Assembly (NCBI GenBank): GCA_029962745.1
Contig: CM057154.1
Location: 24,263,823 to 24,327,822 of the forward strand
DNA length: 64,000 nucleotides
Reading direction: 5' to 3'
From: Echinometra lucunter
Taxonomy: Eukaryota; Echinodermata; Echinoidea; Camarodonta; Echinometridae
Shown one piece after another: positions 47,201 through 60,004 of the stretch; position 1 is the stretch's first letter; each line of letters starts with the position of its first letter. The notes under the pieces are model-generated. The model ran no database searches. It had not been told where the DNA came from and worked only from the letters and a program-made list of their open reading frames with translations. Made by a program: the position numbers and the translations under genes.

Positions 47201-48740
47201 GCATACATGCGAGAAAAAAAAAAATGAAATAGCAGAGGATAAGACATAAAAAGTAGGCAATTCTTCGTATGTCAAATTATTTTGAGATTATTTTCAACAC
47301 TTCTGCTAATTTAGAATTAAACACACACAAAATGCATGAAAAAAGGTGAAATATACCACAAATCTTAGTATTCTCAGCATGTCAGTGTGCTCAGATTGTT
47401 CAATAAACATTGTAGAGGTCTTAATTATTTGTGGAATTTATCGGTCAGCGGTGACTGAAAAATCCAAGTACTACATGTAGCTAAGATACACGTATATACA
47501 TGTATGTTTAATTACTAGAATAATGAACATTTATTAATGATAGGCCTATTCTCTACATCTACATCACTGTCAAATACTTTATATGCCTTTTCCCCTTTTA
47601 CTTTGTTTTATGCTTTTTCACATGTTCATATCCTGACTGGACAAAACTTGGGGAACCAGCTACAGACTAATTATGCAATATCCCTGTAACAACTACACCG
47701 AAATTCCTGGAAAGTATTTTTTGCAGTATGTGATTTTTTTTGAAGGCAATTTTACTAAAAATGTAAAAACTAGTATGAAGATACATTTCTGTGAATTTAG
47801 ATCAGTCGAGTCCCAAAGATTTGCATTGCATGGAAAACAAACATTTTCATGATTATAATAAATAAGAAAATATAAAACAACTACAAATACACTCTTTAAT
47901 GCCTTTTCCAGGACAAATAACCTTCTTTCACTTACCAGTAGACAGCATTTAGCTAGCTCACAAATATTTTATCAGGCCTATACATCTGTGAGCTCTGAAA
48001 CTAAGGTTTGCTTAGATAAGCTAGCAAAGAGTAAGTGGATGAAGGCATGGATGAAGTAATGTATTTCAATTCAGAACTTAAATTTACATTTGATAATTCC
48101 AGGCACTTGTGTTGCAGTTGAAATACCCCCAGCTGGCTGCATTCTGTGTTGACATAACAGGTCTGCTTCGCCCACACAACAGTGTCACAAACAAATCCAT
48201 AATTGTTCCAGCTCGATCAAATCTCTGTAAATATTCTGGGCTGTGTTCCTGAAGCCAGAATGCTGTAGCACATCCGTGTCATGTCGCTAACCTGAGATGT
48301 GAGTCTGGAGATGGAAGTTTAGCCAGAAATTCAGGACCACATCTTTCATCTTGCCATGTAAACAAATTGCTAAATTTGCCCCTGCTTGTTCCAAGTTCAT
48401 CTTCCATTTCCTTCATGATTTCATCGATTTTCAAGCTAGATTTCCAAAAGACAATGCCATGCATCTGTCCAGTCACACCTATTGTCTTCAACTTGCACGC
48501 ATGTTTGCATGTAGAATAAAACTGGGCTAACTCCTGAAGGCACAAAAGAATAGTTTTAAAGATCTTGGTCACGTCTTGCTCATCGGAAAACTGCGGGTAC
48601 CCCACGCCGGCAGCCTGGGCAACCGTGGAGTGACCGACGGTGTACAAGACCTCGCGGTTATCGCAGTTTATCAGCGATAGTTTCACGGATGTTGTACCGA
48701 GGTCGATCCCAAGTTTGGTTTCCACAAATTTCACATTCAT
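43636..48740 (-). CDS. SHPK: SHPK, sedoheptulokinase (FGGY kinase), gene span with interrupted frame
   Basis: An FGGY-family carbohydrate kinase closest to sedoheptulokinase (CARKL), a cytosolic enzyme that phosphorylates sedoheptulose to sedoheptulose 7-phosphate and so feeds the pentose phosphate pathway. Recognised exons on the - strand are 48740-48088, 45714-about 45569, and 44237-43636. They carry the N-terminal nucleotide-binding motif LGIDLGTTSVK, TGQMHGIVFW, FTWQDERC, QNAASWGYFN, GFPAHLLPE, EYFPFFDGTFLSVAAALTGG, LGGERH, CRGIAKNL and the C-terminal VVGCGSALLRNP segment. A short exon of roughly 15 codons between the second and third recognised exons was not found. Exon 1 has an in-frame TGA at 48279-48281, so this copy is either non-functional or contains a base error. 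The largest intron holds a truncated reverse-transcriptase element. The gene converges on SMG6. Confidence 0.85.
45094..45353. mobile_element. 260-bp MITE in SHPK intron
   Basis: Inverted ends AGGTGCAATCACACACCGCCGAT / ATTGGCGATGTGTGATTGCACCT, then further inverted blocks (CACGGCGGTTC / AACCGCCGTGAACCGCC). No clear target duplication. Confidence 0.75.
45569..45714 (-). CDS. SHPK: SHPK middle exon
   Basis: Acceptor TTTAAACAG precedes A-CTG-TCC. The exon reads LSKGGFPAHLLPEVKDPG, then IPEGVDVGVGMGDLP, the sugar-kinase segment before the second half of the fold. The donor is uncertain: CCCT|GTACC is the likeliest site and gives phase 1. The open frame runs on past it to about 45513 but no longer looks like the family. 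Confidence 0.75.
45886..47247 (-). mobile_element. 5'-truncated non-LTR retrotransposon, reverse transcriptase ORF
   Basis: An open frame of about 450 codons encodes a reverse transcriptase of the Jockey/CR1/L2 type. Visible motifs in order are PIFKKGSRSDPANYRPVSL, the catalytic-Asp segment VLDFSKAFDVVPH, GVPQGTVLGPHLFLLFIND, the FADD box (RLFADDCLVYR), WGMKFNPTKC, a YLGI thumb segment, and a C-terminal tail ending LFKDLISN before the stop at 45886. The endonuclease and ORF1 are absent, and homology begins near 47210 next to a run of A, so it is 5' truncated. About 90 bp past the stop lie short AAGT-type repeats (around 45800-45815), a likely 3' tail. It sits inside an SHPK intron in the same orientation. 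The ORF is undamaged, suggesting recent insertion. Confidence 0.88.
48088..48740 (-). CDS. SHPK: SHPK exon 1 with in-frame TGA
   Basis: Starts at ATG 48740-48738 and reads the phosphate-binding GIDLGTTSVK and TGQMHG motifs. After HLRLAT it meets TGA (48279-48281), then continues in the same frame as GCATAFWLQEHSPEYL, QNAASWGYFN and NTSAW to a GTAAAT donor after 48088 (phase 2). Joining to the next exon gives WNYQI-LSKGGFPAHLL, as in the family. The family has Gly at the TGA position (ATG[FY]GCAT), so a single G-to-T change in a GGA codon explains the stop, and the next residue is also altered (His for the aromatic). Confidence 0.85.
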
Positions 48741-50430
48741 TTTTGGACTAATTGATGTTCAGTTGGTTTAAATTTCGATACAAAACTGTCCTAGAATGAA
48801 CAAAATATGAACTTTTTGAGTATTTGACGTGGGTGTAGCAGTGAAAGAAGTGGGCGTGTCTCGCATGCACACATGTGTACTTATGGCAAGCTAAAATAAA
48901 ATGTGGATTCATTGGTCATATACTGTGTAGGATGTGTCCACCACGGTCACGTACCAAACGAAATACGTAGAAATGACTAAATGCAAACTGGAGCATAGAT
49001 ATAGGGACGTCGCTAGAACATTTTGAAGGGGGGGGGGTGTAACACCCAAATTTGCTGAAAGTTACGCTGCATTTAAAGAGTCTAATACCCCTCCAACACA
49101 CCACACAAGAAATTGTTTTTAAGCATGTATCGCAGCTGTAGATCTCTGCTATAGTTCTGTTTAAGATACTTTAATGGAATGTAAATTAGGGACCGCGAAG
49201 TGTTTTTTTAAAAATCTTATTTCATCTTATCTGTTTGGTTTTTTTTGGAGGGGGGGGGGAATAATGCTTCTTTCTAGACTAGGAACCACCTTGTTTTTTT
49301 AATTTTGCGAGCGAGAGAAACAAGCGGAGCCCCAAATAGCCACTTCATGTTATATGAACGACTTGAAAGAATTAAGTGTTTAACTTTGTATGATAATCAT
49401 TCAATTTGTCTATATTATCAGTGGCGTACCGTATAAAGTTATTTCTATCATGTTAATAATCTCGAAACAATGTGTAATTAGGGACATGAAACGTTTTCAA
49501 ATTTGGAGAAACTAACGCATCTTGCTAGATACCACCCTGTTTTGAAATTTTTCGAGCGATTGAAGCGAACGGGTAAAAAATTATAACTTTATTTGCCATG
49601 AAAGATGGTGTTATTTTTTTATTATTATTTTTTTTTAAATAAAAATACACTGTCGGATCACTATAGCAAGCCTATATGATCTGGTCACCGTTGCCAATGA
49701 CTCTGTTTGGCACGTTCCTGGTATGTAATTTGCTGTCGAAACCACCGTGTATCTAAACATTTCGAGCGAGCAAAGCAAGCGAGGAAAAATATACTCTTTT
49801 CATTGTAGAAGTGTTATTTAGTCATCAAAATACACTCGCCTCATAAGATATCTAAATAATCTATTCGATCACATGTGTGCTATATATGACTATGCTATTG
49901 CTATATACATGCACATTTAGGTACCTTGCTCACCGTCAAAAATCATTCTGTTTTTACGAGCGAGCAAAGTCAGCGACCCCCATACTCCTCCCCCTGAAAA
50001 AAATATGTATGGATTCGTCAGCCAAATGCATCTATGTTTTTGGAAATTTGTGACCCACCTCACCGTGCCCAATATTATGACACTTTTCTAATGGCTTCTG
50101 AAATAAGTTGATGGCCGTGCCCGAAATCGTCATGTTTCTAGCTTTTACGAACCAGATCAAGTAGCGAGCTAGCAAACGAAAAAAAAAAAATGGAAATATT
50201 TGTTTTTATCTAGTCCATTATCTACTGAAAGTGTATCTATTTTTAGGTAAACTTGCCGCTCGATTTCTTGCAGTGAAATCCAGGTGTGGTTATATTACTA
50301 ACATTGTATGAGTGGAAGAATGGTAGCCCATGACATCAGATTGAGACACAAGATGAAAAATGATTCCTTTCATAAGATTAGTAAAATCATCGGCATTGGT
50401 TAAGTTACTTAAATGCTTGCTCGCTTCGCT
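48741..50430. repeat. Degenerate repeats with CGAGCGAGCAAAGC motif
   Basis: Upstream of SHPK. Motifs of the form (CGAGCGA)G(C)AAAGCnAGCG followed by an A-rich tract recur near 49308, 49550, 49764, 49959 and 50165, and inverted at 50420, spaced about 200-240 bp. They look like an old tandem expansion. No promoter could be defined. Confidence 0.6.
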
Positions 50431-50439
50431 CACGAGCGC

Positions 50440-52450
50440 TTCCCAATTTTCCATTTTCCTTTTCCTTGGTTTCACCCCTTCTTTTCACTTTTCTTCATCT
50501 TTCTTTTCTCTTTCTTTTTTCTTTTTTTTTTTCGCCAACCGAAGAGGGGGGTGGGTCCATGTCCTCCGACTTACGCCACTGATTTTTTTTTCTTCTTATG
50601 ATACATATTCTCTTATTTCTTGGGTTTGAATAATACCACACCCAAAATGGATGATCCTCCTCCTCCTCTTACGCAAAGTAAAACAGTCAGTAATGAAAAA
50701 GGGTAAGAAGTATTACACTTTATTTATACTGGGCAAAAATTACAGTACACATAATAAAAAGGAAAACATATATCAATGCATTAAGATTGTCCGGAAATTA
50801 AGAGCCCGAATACATGTACACCAAGACTTATCTCTTTCTCGCACTCTGCCATTTATTTTCTTTCCACGATTGACACCTGTATTTACTCCTTCTCTTGTTT
50901 TTCATTTTCTGCTTTACTATATTCACATCTGTTCTTTCTTTCATTCTCCTGTCTGTTTTTTTTCTCTAGCTCGCTGTCTCCTTTATTTCTCCGTACACCT
51001 CAGCATTTCTCTCTTTCTCGCACTCTCCCATTCCATTTCTTTCGTCGAATGACTCCTGTTTGTCCTTCTCTTTATGTTTTCCATTCTCTGATTTACCACA
51101 TTCACATATTTTGTTAGATTTACCACATTCAGTTGTTCTTTCCTTCTCCCATATGCCTTCCTCCTTTACAGCTAGGCATTTCCTGGGGGCATTTCTCTCT
51201 TTCTCGCGCTCTCCCGTTTCTTTTCTTTCCGTGATTGACTCCTTGGGGTGTTTCACAAAGATTAAGATTGACTAAAATCGCACTTAACTATGGCTGGCCG
51301 TACAGTGCTAATGGTTTTTTTTCACCATGGATCTCTCAAAGAATTTGCAAATCATGGTCAAAAATCTGAAGAATTTATAATTTTTTATAGTTCATTGATG
51401 AAGAAAACAAAAAATGTAAATTCTTCAGATTTATGACCACGATTTGCGCATCCGCAACCGAGACCGATGGAGAAAGCAAACAGTGGCATGAAAGGCCTGC
51501 CGTAGTTAATAATGATTTAAATCAATCTTAATCTTTGTGAAACAACCCCCACCCCGTATGTCCTTCTCTTTGTGTCCTCTTTTCTCTGCTTTACCACATT
51601 CCCATTTGTTTTTTTTTTCTCCCATCTGCCTTTCTCCATCTCGTTGTCTCCTTTCTTTCTCCTCACACCACGGCCTTTCTCTCTTTCTCGCACTCTCCCA
51701 TTTCATGTTCTATTCCTGTGTTACCATGCACATTCCCATTTGTTGTTTCCTTTTTCCATCTGGCTTTCTCCTGTTGGTTGTCTCTCTCTCTCTCTTTATT
51801 TCTTTCTTACTTTCTCCTTACACCACGGCCACGCACTTTCCCATTTCATTCTATTCCTCTACGTCCCTAATTCTCTTGGTGTCCTCTACAATAATTATAT
51901 TCTTTGCGTTATACATTCACAGTTATTGTTTCTTTCTTCCATCTGTCTTTTCTCCTGTTCGCTGTCTCCATCTTTCTTTATACTTTTTCCATGCACTTCG
52001 GCATTTTTCGCGCTCTCCCATTTTATTCTATTCCTGTATACGACCTTAATTTTCTTTGTGTCCTCTACAATTATATTCTCTGCTTTACTACATTCACATT
52101 TTTTTCTTTCTGTCTCCCATCTGTCTTTCTTCAGTTCGTTGTCTCCTTCCTTTCTTTCTCTTACACCACGGCCTTTCTCTTTTTCTCGCGCTCTCCAATT
52201 TTATTCCTTTCCCGCGATTGACCCCTGCGCAATATATCCCCAACTTTGTGTCTTGCTTGCTAGTTACTTCGGATTCATTTCCCCTTACTAGTAATTCCTT
52301 TATCCCCCTTTTATCCATCTCACTGCATGTCTCTCTCCCTCCCTGCTCTCTTCTTTTTCTGTATACTTACACATCGGCGTTTCTCTCTCTCTCTCTCTCC
52401 CTCTCTTCTCTCTCTCTCTTCTCTCTCTCTCTCTCTCTCTCACTCTCTTA
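50440..52450 (+). repeat. Pyrimidine-rich tandem array
   Basis: The + strand is mostly T and C for 2 kb. Loose units of about 190-220 bp share CTTTCTCGC(A/G)CTCTCCCATTT, TCCTTCTCT, CACATTC and CATCTGTCTTTC. The long Phe/Ser/Leu ORFs on + and Glu/Arg/Lys ORFs on - follow from the composition. It ends in a (CT)n tract at 52384-52446. Confidence 0.85.
51245..51549. mobile_element. 305-bp MITE interrupting the pyrimidine-rich array
   Basis: Ends GGGGTGTTTCACAAAGATTA and the complement of TAATCTTTGTGAAACAACCCC, inverted repeats of about 27 bp. The flanking CTTTCTC/CACATTC repeat resumes on both sides. Confidence 0.75.
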
Positions 52451-53175
52451 TGCTTGAATATTAATGTTTCTGCAAAGGTCAATTCGTTCTCATTTCCTGT
52501 CTTCATGTTGTCCTTTTCCTATTGTGCAGTATACACAAAATAAGGGAGGCACTAGAGTTTCAATTTGAAATATACATTGAAGTAAATTATTTTATGCACT
52601 TTTCAGTTCAGTCCGATTCATTTTGTCGTGTCTTGTTCTACCTTCTTTTACATTCAAGAAATATCAGTGGACTATTTCATTTTAACAAATTCAGTGCTTG
52701 CTGGCAGCTTCAAAATGAGATTCCCATGCAATGATACATACACATGGATTAGCAGTCGATCTTTGATAGTTTTTGTTTACTTTATTATAGCTGCATACAA
52801 AAACAAGTAATTATTTTAATACATCATGGAGTGTGCTGGTGAAAGGATTATTACATTTCCTCTACTTTAACTTTTTTTTTTTTTACCTTGATGAGGATAA
52901 TAAGAAACCACTTCTAAAATGTCATGTTTAAATACTTGCGTGTAATTGTTCAGAATAATATAGCACATTATGATCATTTATAAAACTGCCACCAATAATA
53001 TCCGGGAAACGGCTGCTTCACATAGTTACCGATATCTCGACAAATAAACTTATCATTAACATGTATACAAAGTTATGTTCTTGTTCATTAATCTCGCAAA
53101 AGATTGAGAGCAAGCAATATCCATTCGACAGGACAGATAACGCCAATGTTGTAACTCATGGAGCTGACTAGCGAT

Positions 53176-55995
53176 TCAATATAAACAGCTCAATCTACTC
53201 ATACGCTAACGCATTATGCCTGTACACAAATATGATATTGACAAACATTGTGTATTACTATATACAGTCATTTACCTTGAACAAAAAAAAAAAAGAAGAA
53301 AACATCTGATTCTGAACGAAACAAACATACCAATTCCTATAACGGGCAATATCAACTCTATTTATCACAATGATGATACAATTCTTTAAATAAAATGAAA
53401 TTACATTCTGTAGGTTTTACTGTCAAAATATTCATACATGTATTCATTTGTTGTTTTCATGACACTATACAGTTGATAATTTCCACAATAATAGTCCACA
53501 GGTCTTACTGATATTTACAATCTAGAAATCTGATCTGTACTATCTAGAAATCAGCAATACTTAGTCATGAGATATTTACAGGCTTAAAGACGATATCTGC
53601 ACAGCCTTTGCAGACAGTAAAGGTCCTATATATCACGGGTTTAATTTTTCATCTAGCGAGAAAAATGAGTCAGTATACAGGAAAACTGTATACAACTTAG
53701 ACAAAAGCCATGTTAGCAATGCACATTTCTAATACTATTACAATTTGGTTCCCTTATCATGCCTATATTCCGTATATACAAATCAAACTGGCAAAATCAT
53801 TGTACGACATAGGGACAATATCAGGTTATAGTATGGTATCATTAAAAACACTGTATACTGGTAAAATAACTATAGCAAAAATTGAAAGAAAAGATCACTA
53901 TAATGATACTAGAGAATAATCTTTTACCAATTTGCAGGGTGTCACTTTGGACTTCTTGCCGTTCATATCAGGTCTTTACTAATCTTGAAAACACATAATC
54001 ATTATCATCACAGCTTTGTAATGGGAAATAAAGAGGCATCCCCGTGATACAAAATAAAACGACTATATAATCCAATATAATTTGAGAGATATATTCAGTT
54101 ATGTTCTCAGAACACTAGATTTTCAGAACATTTTTAGGATATTCATGATTAAGTCTAAGAAAGAAGATGGACAAAAAATGACTTTCTTTTCATGCATACT
54201 ACAGTATCAGCAATGGCAGCTTTATCAGAAATCAATCAAGGCTATATACAAGATCTGCTTATTATTAATTTCTCTCTTCCATCTCTCTGACTGGATATAA
54301 TACCAGCTCCTGTAAATGATTTCATAATTAAGTACATAAACGATGTAAGGAGCAAGCATCAATTTCAATACGGTTATACATAGCGTATCAATAAAAACGT
54401 TACACTTTTGAATAATCTATCAAAATTACATTTCGAAATATTTCAGAGATTTTTTTCATGTCGATAGATGCCCAGTATTCTCATCTATCCATTGCCACTA
54501 GCAAAACAAATTTTTGTTCACGCTTGGGCGAACACAGCCTGATTTTATTCAGAGTGGGAAAAATGACTTGCGCCAAATTGAAAGAAGAGGAACAATCAAA
54601 CCAGCATGCTGCAGTAGTCCGAATGAGTACTCCCATTCAAAGAAATTGCTCTTTGCTTGAATTAATGATTGTGCAAGGATAGTCTAGGACTTGTCTGCCA
54701 ATATTCCATCAATACGTTTAATGATTTCATACATGATTACATACATGAGATGATGAGTGAGTTTAAGCACGAGTCACAATTAACGTACACATCCAATACA
54801 GCTCAATGAACTCACACGCATACGTCCAAACGTATTATGCATATACACAAATATAAGATATTGACAAACATTGTGTACAACAGTCATATATCTTGAACAA
54901 AAAACATCTGATTCTGAACGAAACAAACATACCAATTCCTATAACAGGCAATATCAACTCTTTGTATCACAATGATGATACAATTCTTTAAAGAAAATGA
55001 AATTTCATTCTGTAGGTTTTACTGCCAAAATATTTATACATGTATTCATTTGTTGTTTTCATGACAATATACAGTTGACAATTTCTTATAGTCCACAGGT
55101 CTTACTGATATTTACAATCTAGAAATCTGATGTGTACTATCTAGAAATCAGCATTACTTAGTCATTCACACCCCGAATGTAGGCAATATATGTAAAAGAG
55201 ATATTTACAGGCTTAAAGACGATATCTGCACAGCCTTTGCAGACAGTAAAGGTCCTATATATCACGGGTTTCATTTTCCATCTAGCGAGAAAAATGAGTC
55301 AGTATACAGGAAAACTGTATACAACTTAGACAAAAGCCATGCTAGCAATGCACATTTCTAATACAACTACAATTTGGTTCCCTTATCATGCCTATATTCC
55401 GTATATACAAATCAAACTGGCAAATTAATGGAAGACATAGGGACAATGTCAGGCTATAGTATGGTTTCATTAAAACACTCTATACAGGTACAATAACTAT
55501 ACTGAAACTCGAAAGGAAAGATCACTATAATGATACTAGAGAATAATCTTTTGCCAATGTGCAGGCTGTCACTTAATTGGACTTCTTGCCCTATTCATAT
55601 CAGATCTACTGATCTTGAAAATAAATAATCATGCATATTACAGCTTTGAAAAGGGAAATAAAGAGGCGTCCCTCTGATACCAAATAAAACGACTATATAA
55701 TCCAGTATAATTTGAGAGATATTAATAAGGTTCTCAGAACATTAGATTTTCAGAACATCTCTAGGATATGCTTGATTAAGTGAAGATGAAAAAGAAAATT
55801 CTTTTTTATCATGCTTACTACAGCATCAGCAATGGCAGCTTTATCAGAAATCAGTCAAGGTTATATACAAGATCTGCTTATTATTAATTTCTCTCTTCCA
55901 CCTCTCTGGCTGGATATAATACCAGCTTCTGTAAATGATTTCATAATTAAGAACATAAATGATAAAAAAGAGCATATGCATCATTTTCAATACTA
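53176..55995. repeat. Tandem duplication of a 1.2-kb non-coding segment
   Basis: About 53176-54385 and 54793-55995 align at an offset near 1610 bp with high identity, for example TCTGATTCTGAACGAAACAA, ATTTACAATCTAGAAATCTG and ATCTAGCGAGAAAAATGAGT in both. No shared open frame exists. The segment could be a conserved UTR, an unannotated non-coding RNA or an old repeat. Confidence 0.8.
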
Positions 55996-56029
55996 ATATA
56001 AATGTCACATTATTATATACAGTGAACAA

Positions 56030-59000
56030 ATAATTGCTTTGTGAGAGTATAATGAGTTAATGAAGACATCTACTCGTCATAGTTTAAACAAACAAGTATG
56101 TACATTATAAGCATATTATCTCATTACCACTTTAGTATAATATGTTCATGCGTGCACGGCTTACTCTCAGGCTGACGTTTAGCATATATCTCTCATCATG
56201 CTCATAAAGGTTTTGTTCATGAATGGTGAATTTGATATGGTGGTTTGATATCTAACAGATAAAGCTTAATTTACATAATGATGAAAACAATCATTTTGTA
56301 TGATTGTGCTGTCAGTGTTCGATTAAATGAAATATGAGCTTGATACACAGATTACGTTTCCACATTAAGATAATTATATATATCGTGTTTATCATGTTTC
56401 TGTATCTTATTAACAATTGAGGAGAGTATTCTCCACCTACCTATCATAAAAGATGAAGTACAAGGGAGTGTTTCAATATATTAGTCTAAGAAGGTTAAAA
56501 TATATCATTGGATGAAATCATTATACAACAAATGATGTTCCACTTGTCCATTATGTCGAATTTGTAGTGCAGAACAATCTTTATTATCAATGGACTACGG
56601 GAAGTTATGCAAGCAAAATTATGTAGAGTTTGCTTTATCCCTGAACTATGGAATAATGTCAAGTATGAAAAGTGAAAAACATTGAATACATATACATCAT
56701 CATAATGAAATCGATATCAGTAGATCCTTACGGGAAATATCATTTTGATATGACCTTGACTGTCATAGGACAAGACACTCGGCATATGAAGCCCATAACC
56801 TATGAGTACACAAAAACTGGTAGTGAATGTCACTGGAAATACTGTATTTAGCAGAACTTCATATTGGTAATGCAAAGATTATTTCCACAAATTAAAATCC
56901 ATCAGACAGATATCATGATCTGAATTCAAGAAAGAGGTTTCTTTTGAACAATGGTACGTTTAAACCTAAATAACCGTGTACGCGCGTGAAATCTTGTCCA
57001 ATGGACGGACACTAATGATTAATGCGTAAACACGTTACACTTATTTTAGTCCACAGCGAAGGTTTCAACCAGGATTAGAGTAGACCATGGTTTAAAGACG
57101 CTAGGTCGTAGGCTTTCATGGGGAATTTTTACCATGGGTGTTTACCCAGTAGCAGGTGTTGTCCATCATTGTGAGTTTTATGACCAACAGACTTTATGTA
57201 ATGCTCTGTATACTTCACCCTTTCCCCATATGGCAAAGTCATTATCTCACTTTCCCTGGCCCGAGAATGCCCGAAGCAGGCGGAAGAATGTTTGTGGTGG
57301 GACAGCTTGTTTTGCTGTGCTCAAGAAATGTAGCGCTGTTACAGGTATTTTTCACAAAGTCTGGTGTCAGCAAATTATGATCCATTCCCCATGAAAGCCC
57401 GTGACCTAGCGTCTTTAAACCAATCATCTTCCGTGAATTCGGGCCAATATGTACATCTAAATGAAAGATAAACAATTACTGCTTTGAACTAAGATATTTC
57501 ATTTGACTCTTTTCAGTTACAATGGTTATAGGGAGATTTTGGCACTTCTAACAAGCAGGCGTTCAGTCATTGTGGACAGCATTGGCAGATTTGGGAGTAT
57601 ATATCTTCATCTTAATTACACTCTTATATTCAATGAAATTATACTGAGTCATAGACTTCTTTCCACTTTCTTGACAGACAAGAAATAGAGATGTTTACAG
57701 GGTGTTGTATTTTTCCTTGTTACTCCCATCCTCTCTTTCTCCGGAACATTTTGTACTAAATATATATTTATGTTTGTTTATTCCTTCATTTCACATGTAT
57801 TTAGTATGCATTCTATTTTTTTCTTTCTATGTTTACTAAGGTTCAATATTGACGCCCTCGCAATCAGCAAATGTGTTTTGAATATGTCACACTGCTTCCG
57901 AAGAAGCTGCTAATATTAAGAATATCCCCCTGAAAACAAACTGAAAATGCGTTACATTAAAATATTTACAAAGAATATATATTACAATAAGATTACGCAC
58001 AAGTACTACTTGCTACATAAATACTCATCCTCTTCTGTAGGTGGAATGAGTTATGAGACTCTTATTTATTCCCGTACACGATATTGCAGAGTTCACCAAG
58101 TTGAAGGTATGGCTACCGGGAAGATAGCCGTAGAAGTTTGTTGCCACCACTTGGTTTGCTGAGAGTCATCTGCTCAATGTGTTCAGATAGGCCCGCTGGT
58201 GTTTGTTGCTTAACGTCCTTAACTCAGGTCTCGGGCATTATCGGCTCTACCACCATGGCTATAATTCATTAAGACATGAACAAAACACAGACTATTGTGA
58301 ATAAAGATACACAGAAGATCTTGTAATTAAGAATAAACACCAAAGACTGCACATAATCTAAGCATGCTTTATGCATATACCTTCAGTAAAAGAAAGTTCC
58401 AGACGCTGCATGCTGTTCGAGAAAATCAGAGTCATTGAGTGATGTAAAGGAACGCTAGTTTTGTGTTTTGTTAGCTCATTTTAATTAAAAAGATTTTATT
58501 AAGATTTTGTTAGTCTATCGATCTCTTTGCAAAATGGAAGAAATTTATGACAATTCTCTTTTATTTCGATTTGATCAATGATATTAGATGATTTGCAAAT
58601 CAATATGATATTATTAAGATGTTTTCTTCAAAAGATATCAAAAACATACATCTAAAACATGAAATATTAGATATATATATATATGTGATAAAACAGCAGG
58701 CAGCGGAAGAGAAAACCTAGATAACAGAGAGGACCCACAGGAAATACACGTCACGCATACCTAGACGTGCACGGTGAATAATCTATGGGCAGTTTGATTT
58801 TAAAATTGCAGGGCACACGTTACTCAGTTACTTTGTTGTTGTCTATAAACTCTAATAAAATGATGTGATTAGTAATCTCCTGTAAAGTATAATTCCCAGC
58901 AGTCTGATAGTCCGCAGCGTTCTTTGCTCTGCTGTTACCTGCTCTGGACATCGATACTCGAAACCGTGGGGAAGTTAAGAGTAGGCCTAGTCCTGTGATG

Positions 59001-59930
59001 ATGAAAAGTCGACACAATGCAACAACATATCAATGGGCCTAAAATCCCGAGGATAATGGAGTATATAATCATCCCCATCCTTACTCTTTAGAGAGAGAGA
59101 GAGAGAGAGAAGGGGGGGGGGAGGGATTTTTGATAAATCTATCATAAACGACGGTTATAGTTGTAACATTTCAATTTGAAATGCTATTAAAACCCAGAGA
59201 TAGGACTAGAAGGTCCCGATAATATCGACTTTGATTAGTAAAATCTTCCATCCATGTCTGTATCAACATTACATTTTCCCATTAGTAAAAAATGGAGAGG
59301 GAAGGTGGATCATCCCCCATGGATTTATGCTGATGATGCCTTGTACACATACCACTATGTTAAAGTCTTTGCAGTATCCATTACAGCATTAGGAATTATT
59401 GGAGGAAATGTTAATGTTATCTAATATTAGTATAAAGAATAATACCATGTAATGATAAAAATACTCTAACGGAGGGATGTGTACAAAAACTAGAAAGATA
59501 CTGTCAATGTACATAATAAATATTTGACAATATGCAGATTGTCATTTTAAACTTGTCCTACATACATGTCTGTTGATCTTGAAAATGCATTTACGTAACC
59601 AGGAATATTGCAATAACGAATAATTCCAGTGATCGACAGAGCTATACTGAACAACAGAAAAAAAAAAGCCATAGTCGGCTGCCGTGATTGAAGACAACCA
59701 AATATACGGCATATCTCCCTCCTACAATGTTCCACAGTTATTTGTACACTCAAACTCATCGCTATTGGAATATTAAGAGTAATGCATATTTTTTTAGAAT
59801 CTATTTTTGTCAATTAGGCTAGGTCTTTATCTATGCATCTACTTTCATCATCAAGTTCTTTTTTTTCTCACTATAAGAGAAGCTAAATGAAGCCACACAT
59901 GAATTACTTCAATGAGACTTAAAGAAAAAG
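56030..59930. other. No gene recognised
   Basis: AT-rich sequence apart from the MITE at 57089-57421, a (TA)n tract near 58673-58684 and a (GA)n/G run at 59093-59123. No exon with recognisable protein similarity. Confidence 0.6.
57089..57421. mobile_element. 333-bp MITE with long inverted ends
   Basis: GGTTTAAAGACGCTAGGTC...GGCTTTCATGGGGAA at the left matches the complement of the right end (TTCCCCATGAAAGCC...GACCTAGCGTCTTTAAACC) over about 37 bp. The ORFs inside are incidental. Confidence 0.75.
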
Positions 59931-60004
59931 GGCATTAAAGAATAATCCTTTCTTTAGTCATATCAAAAAAATTAAAGAAGATATAGTGTAATGCATTTTT
60001 TGCT

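Noticed and set aside
48279..48281. Selenocysteine decoding of the SHPK TGA
   Set aside because: No member of this kinase family is known to me with selenocysteine here, and the site is normally Gly. No SECIS element was identified.
51537..52291. Long Phe/Ser/Leu-rich ORFs resembling membrane proteins
   Set aside because: They follow from the pyrimidine-rich tandem repeats. Several frames are open at once and no domain is visible.
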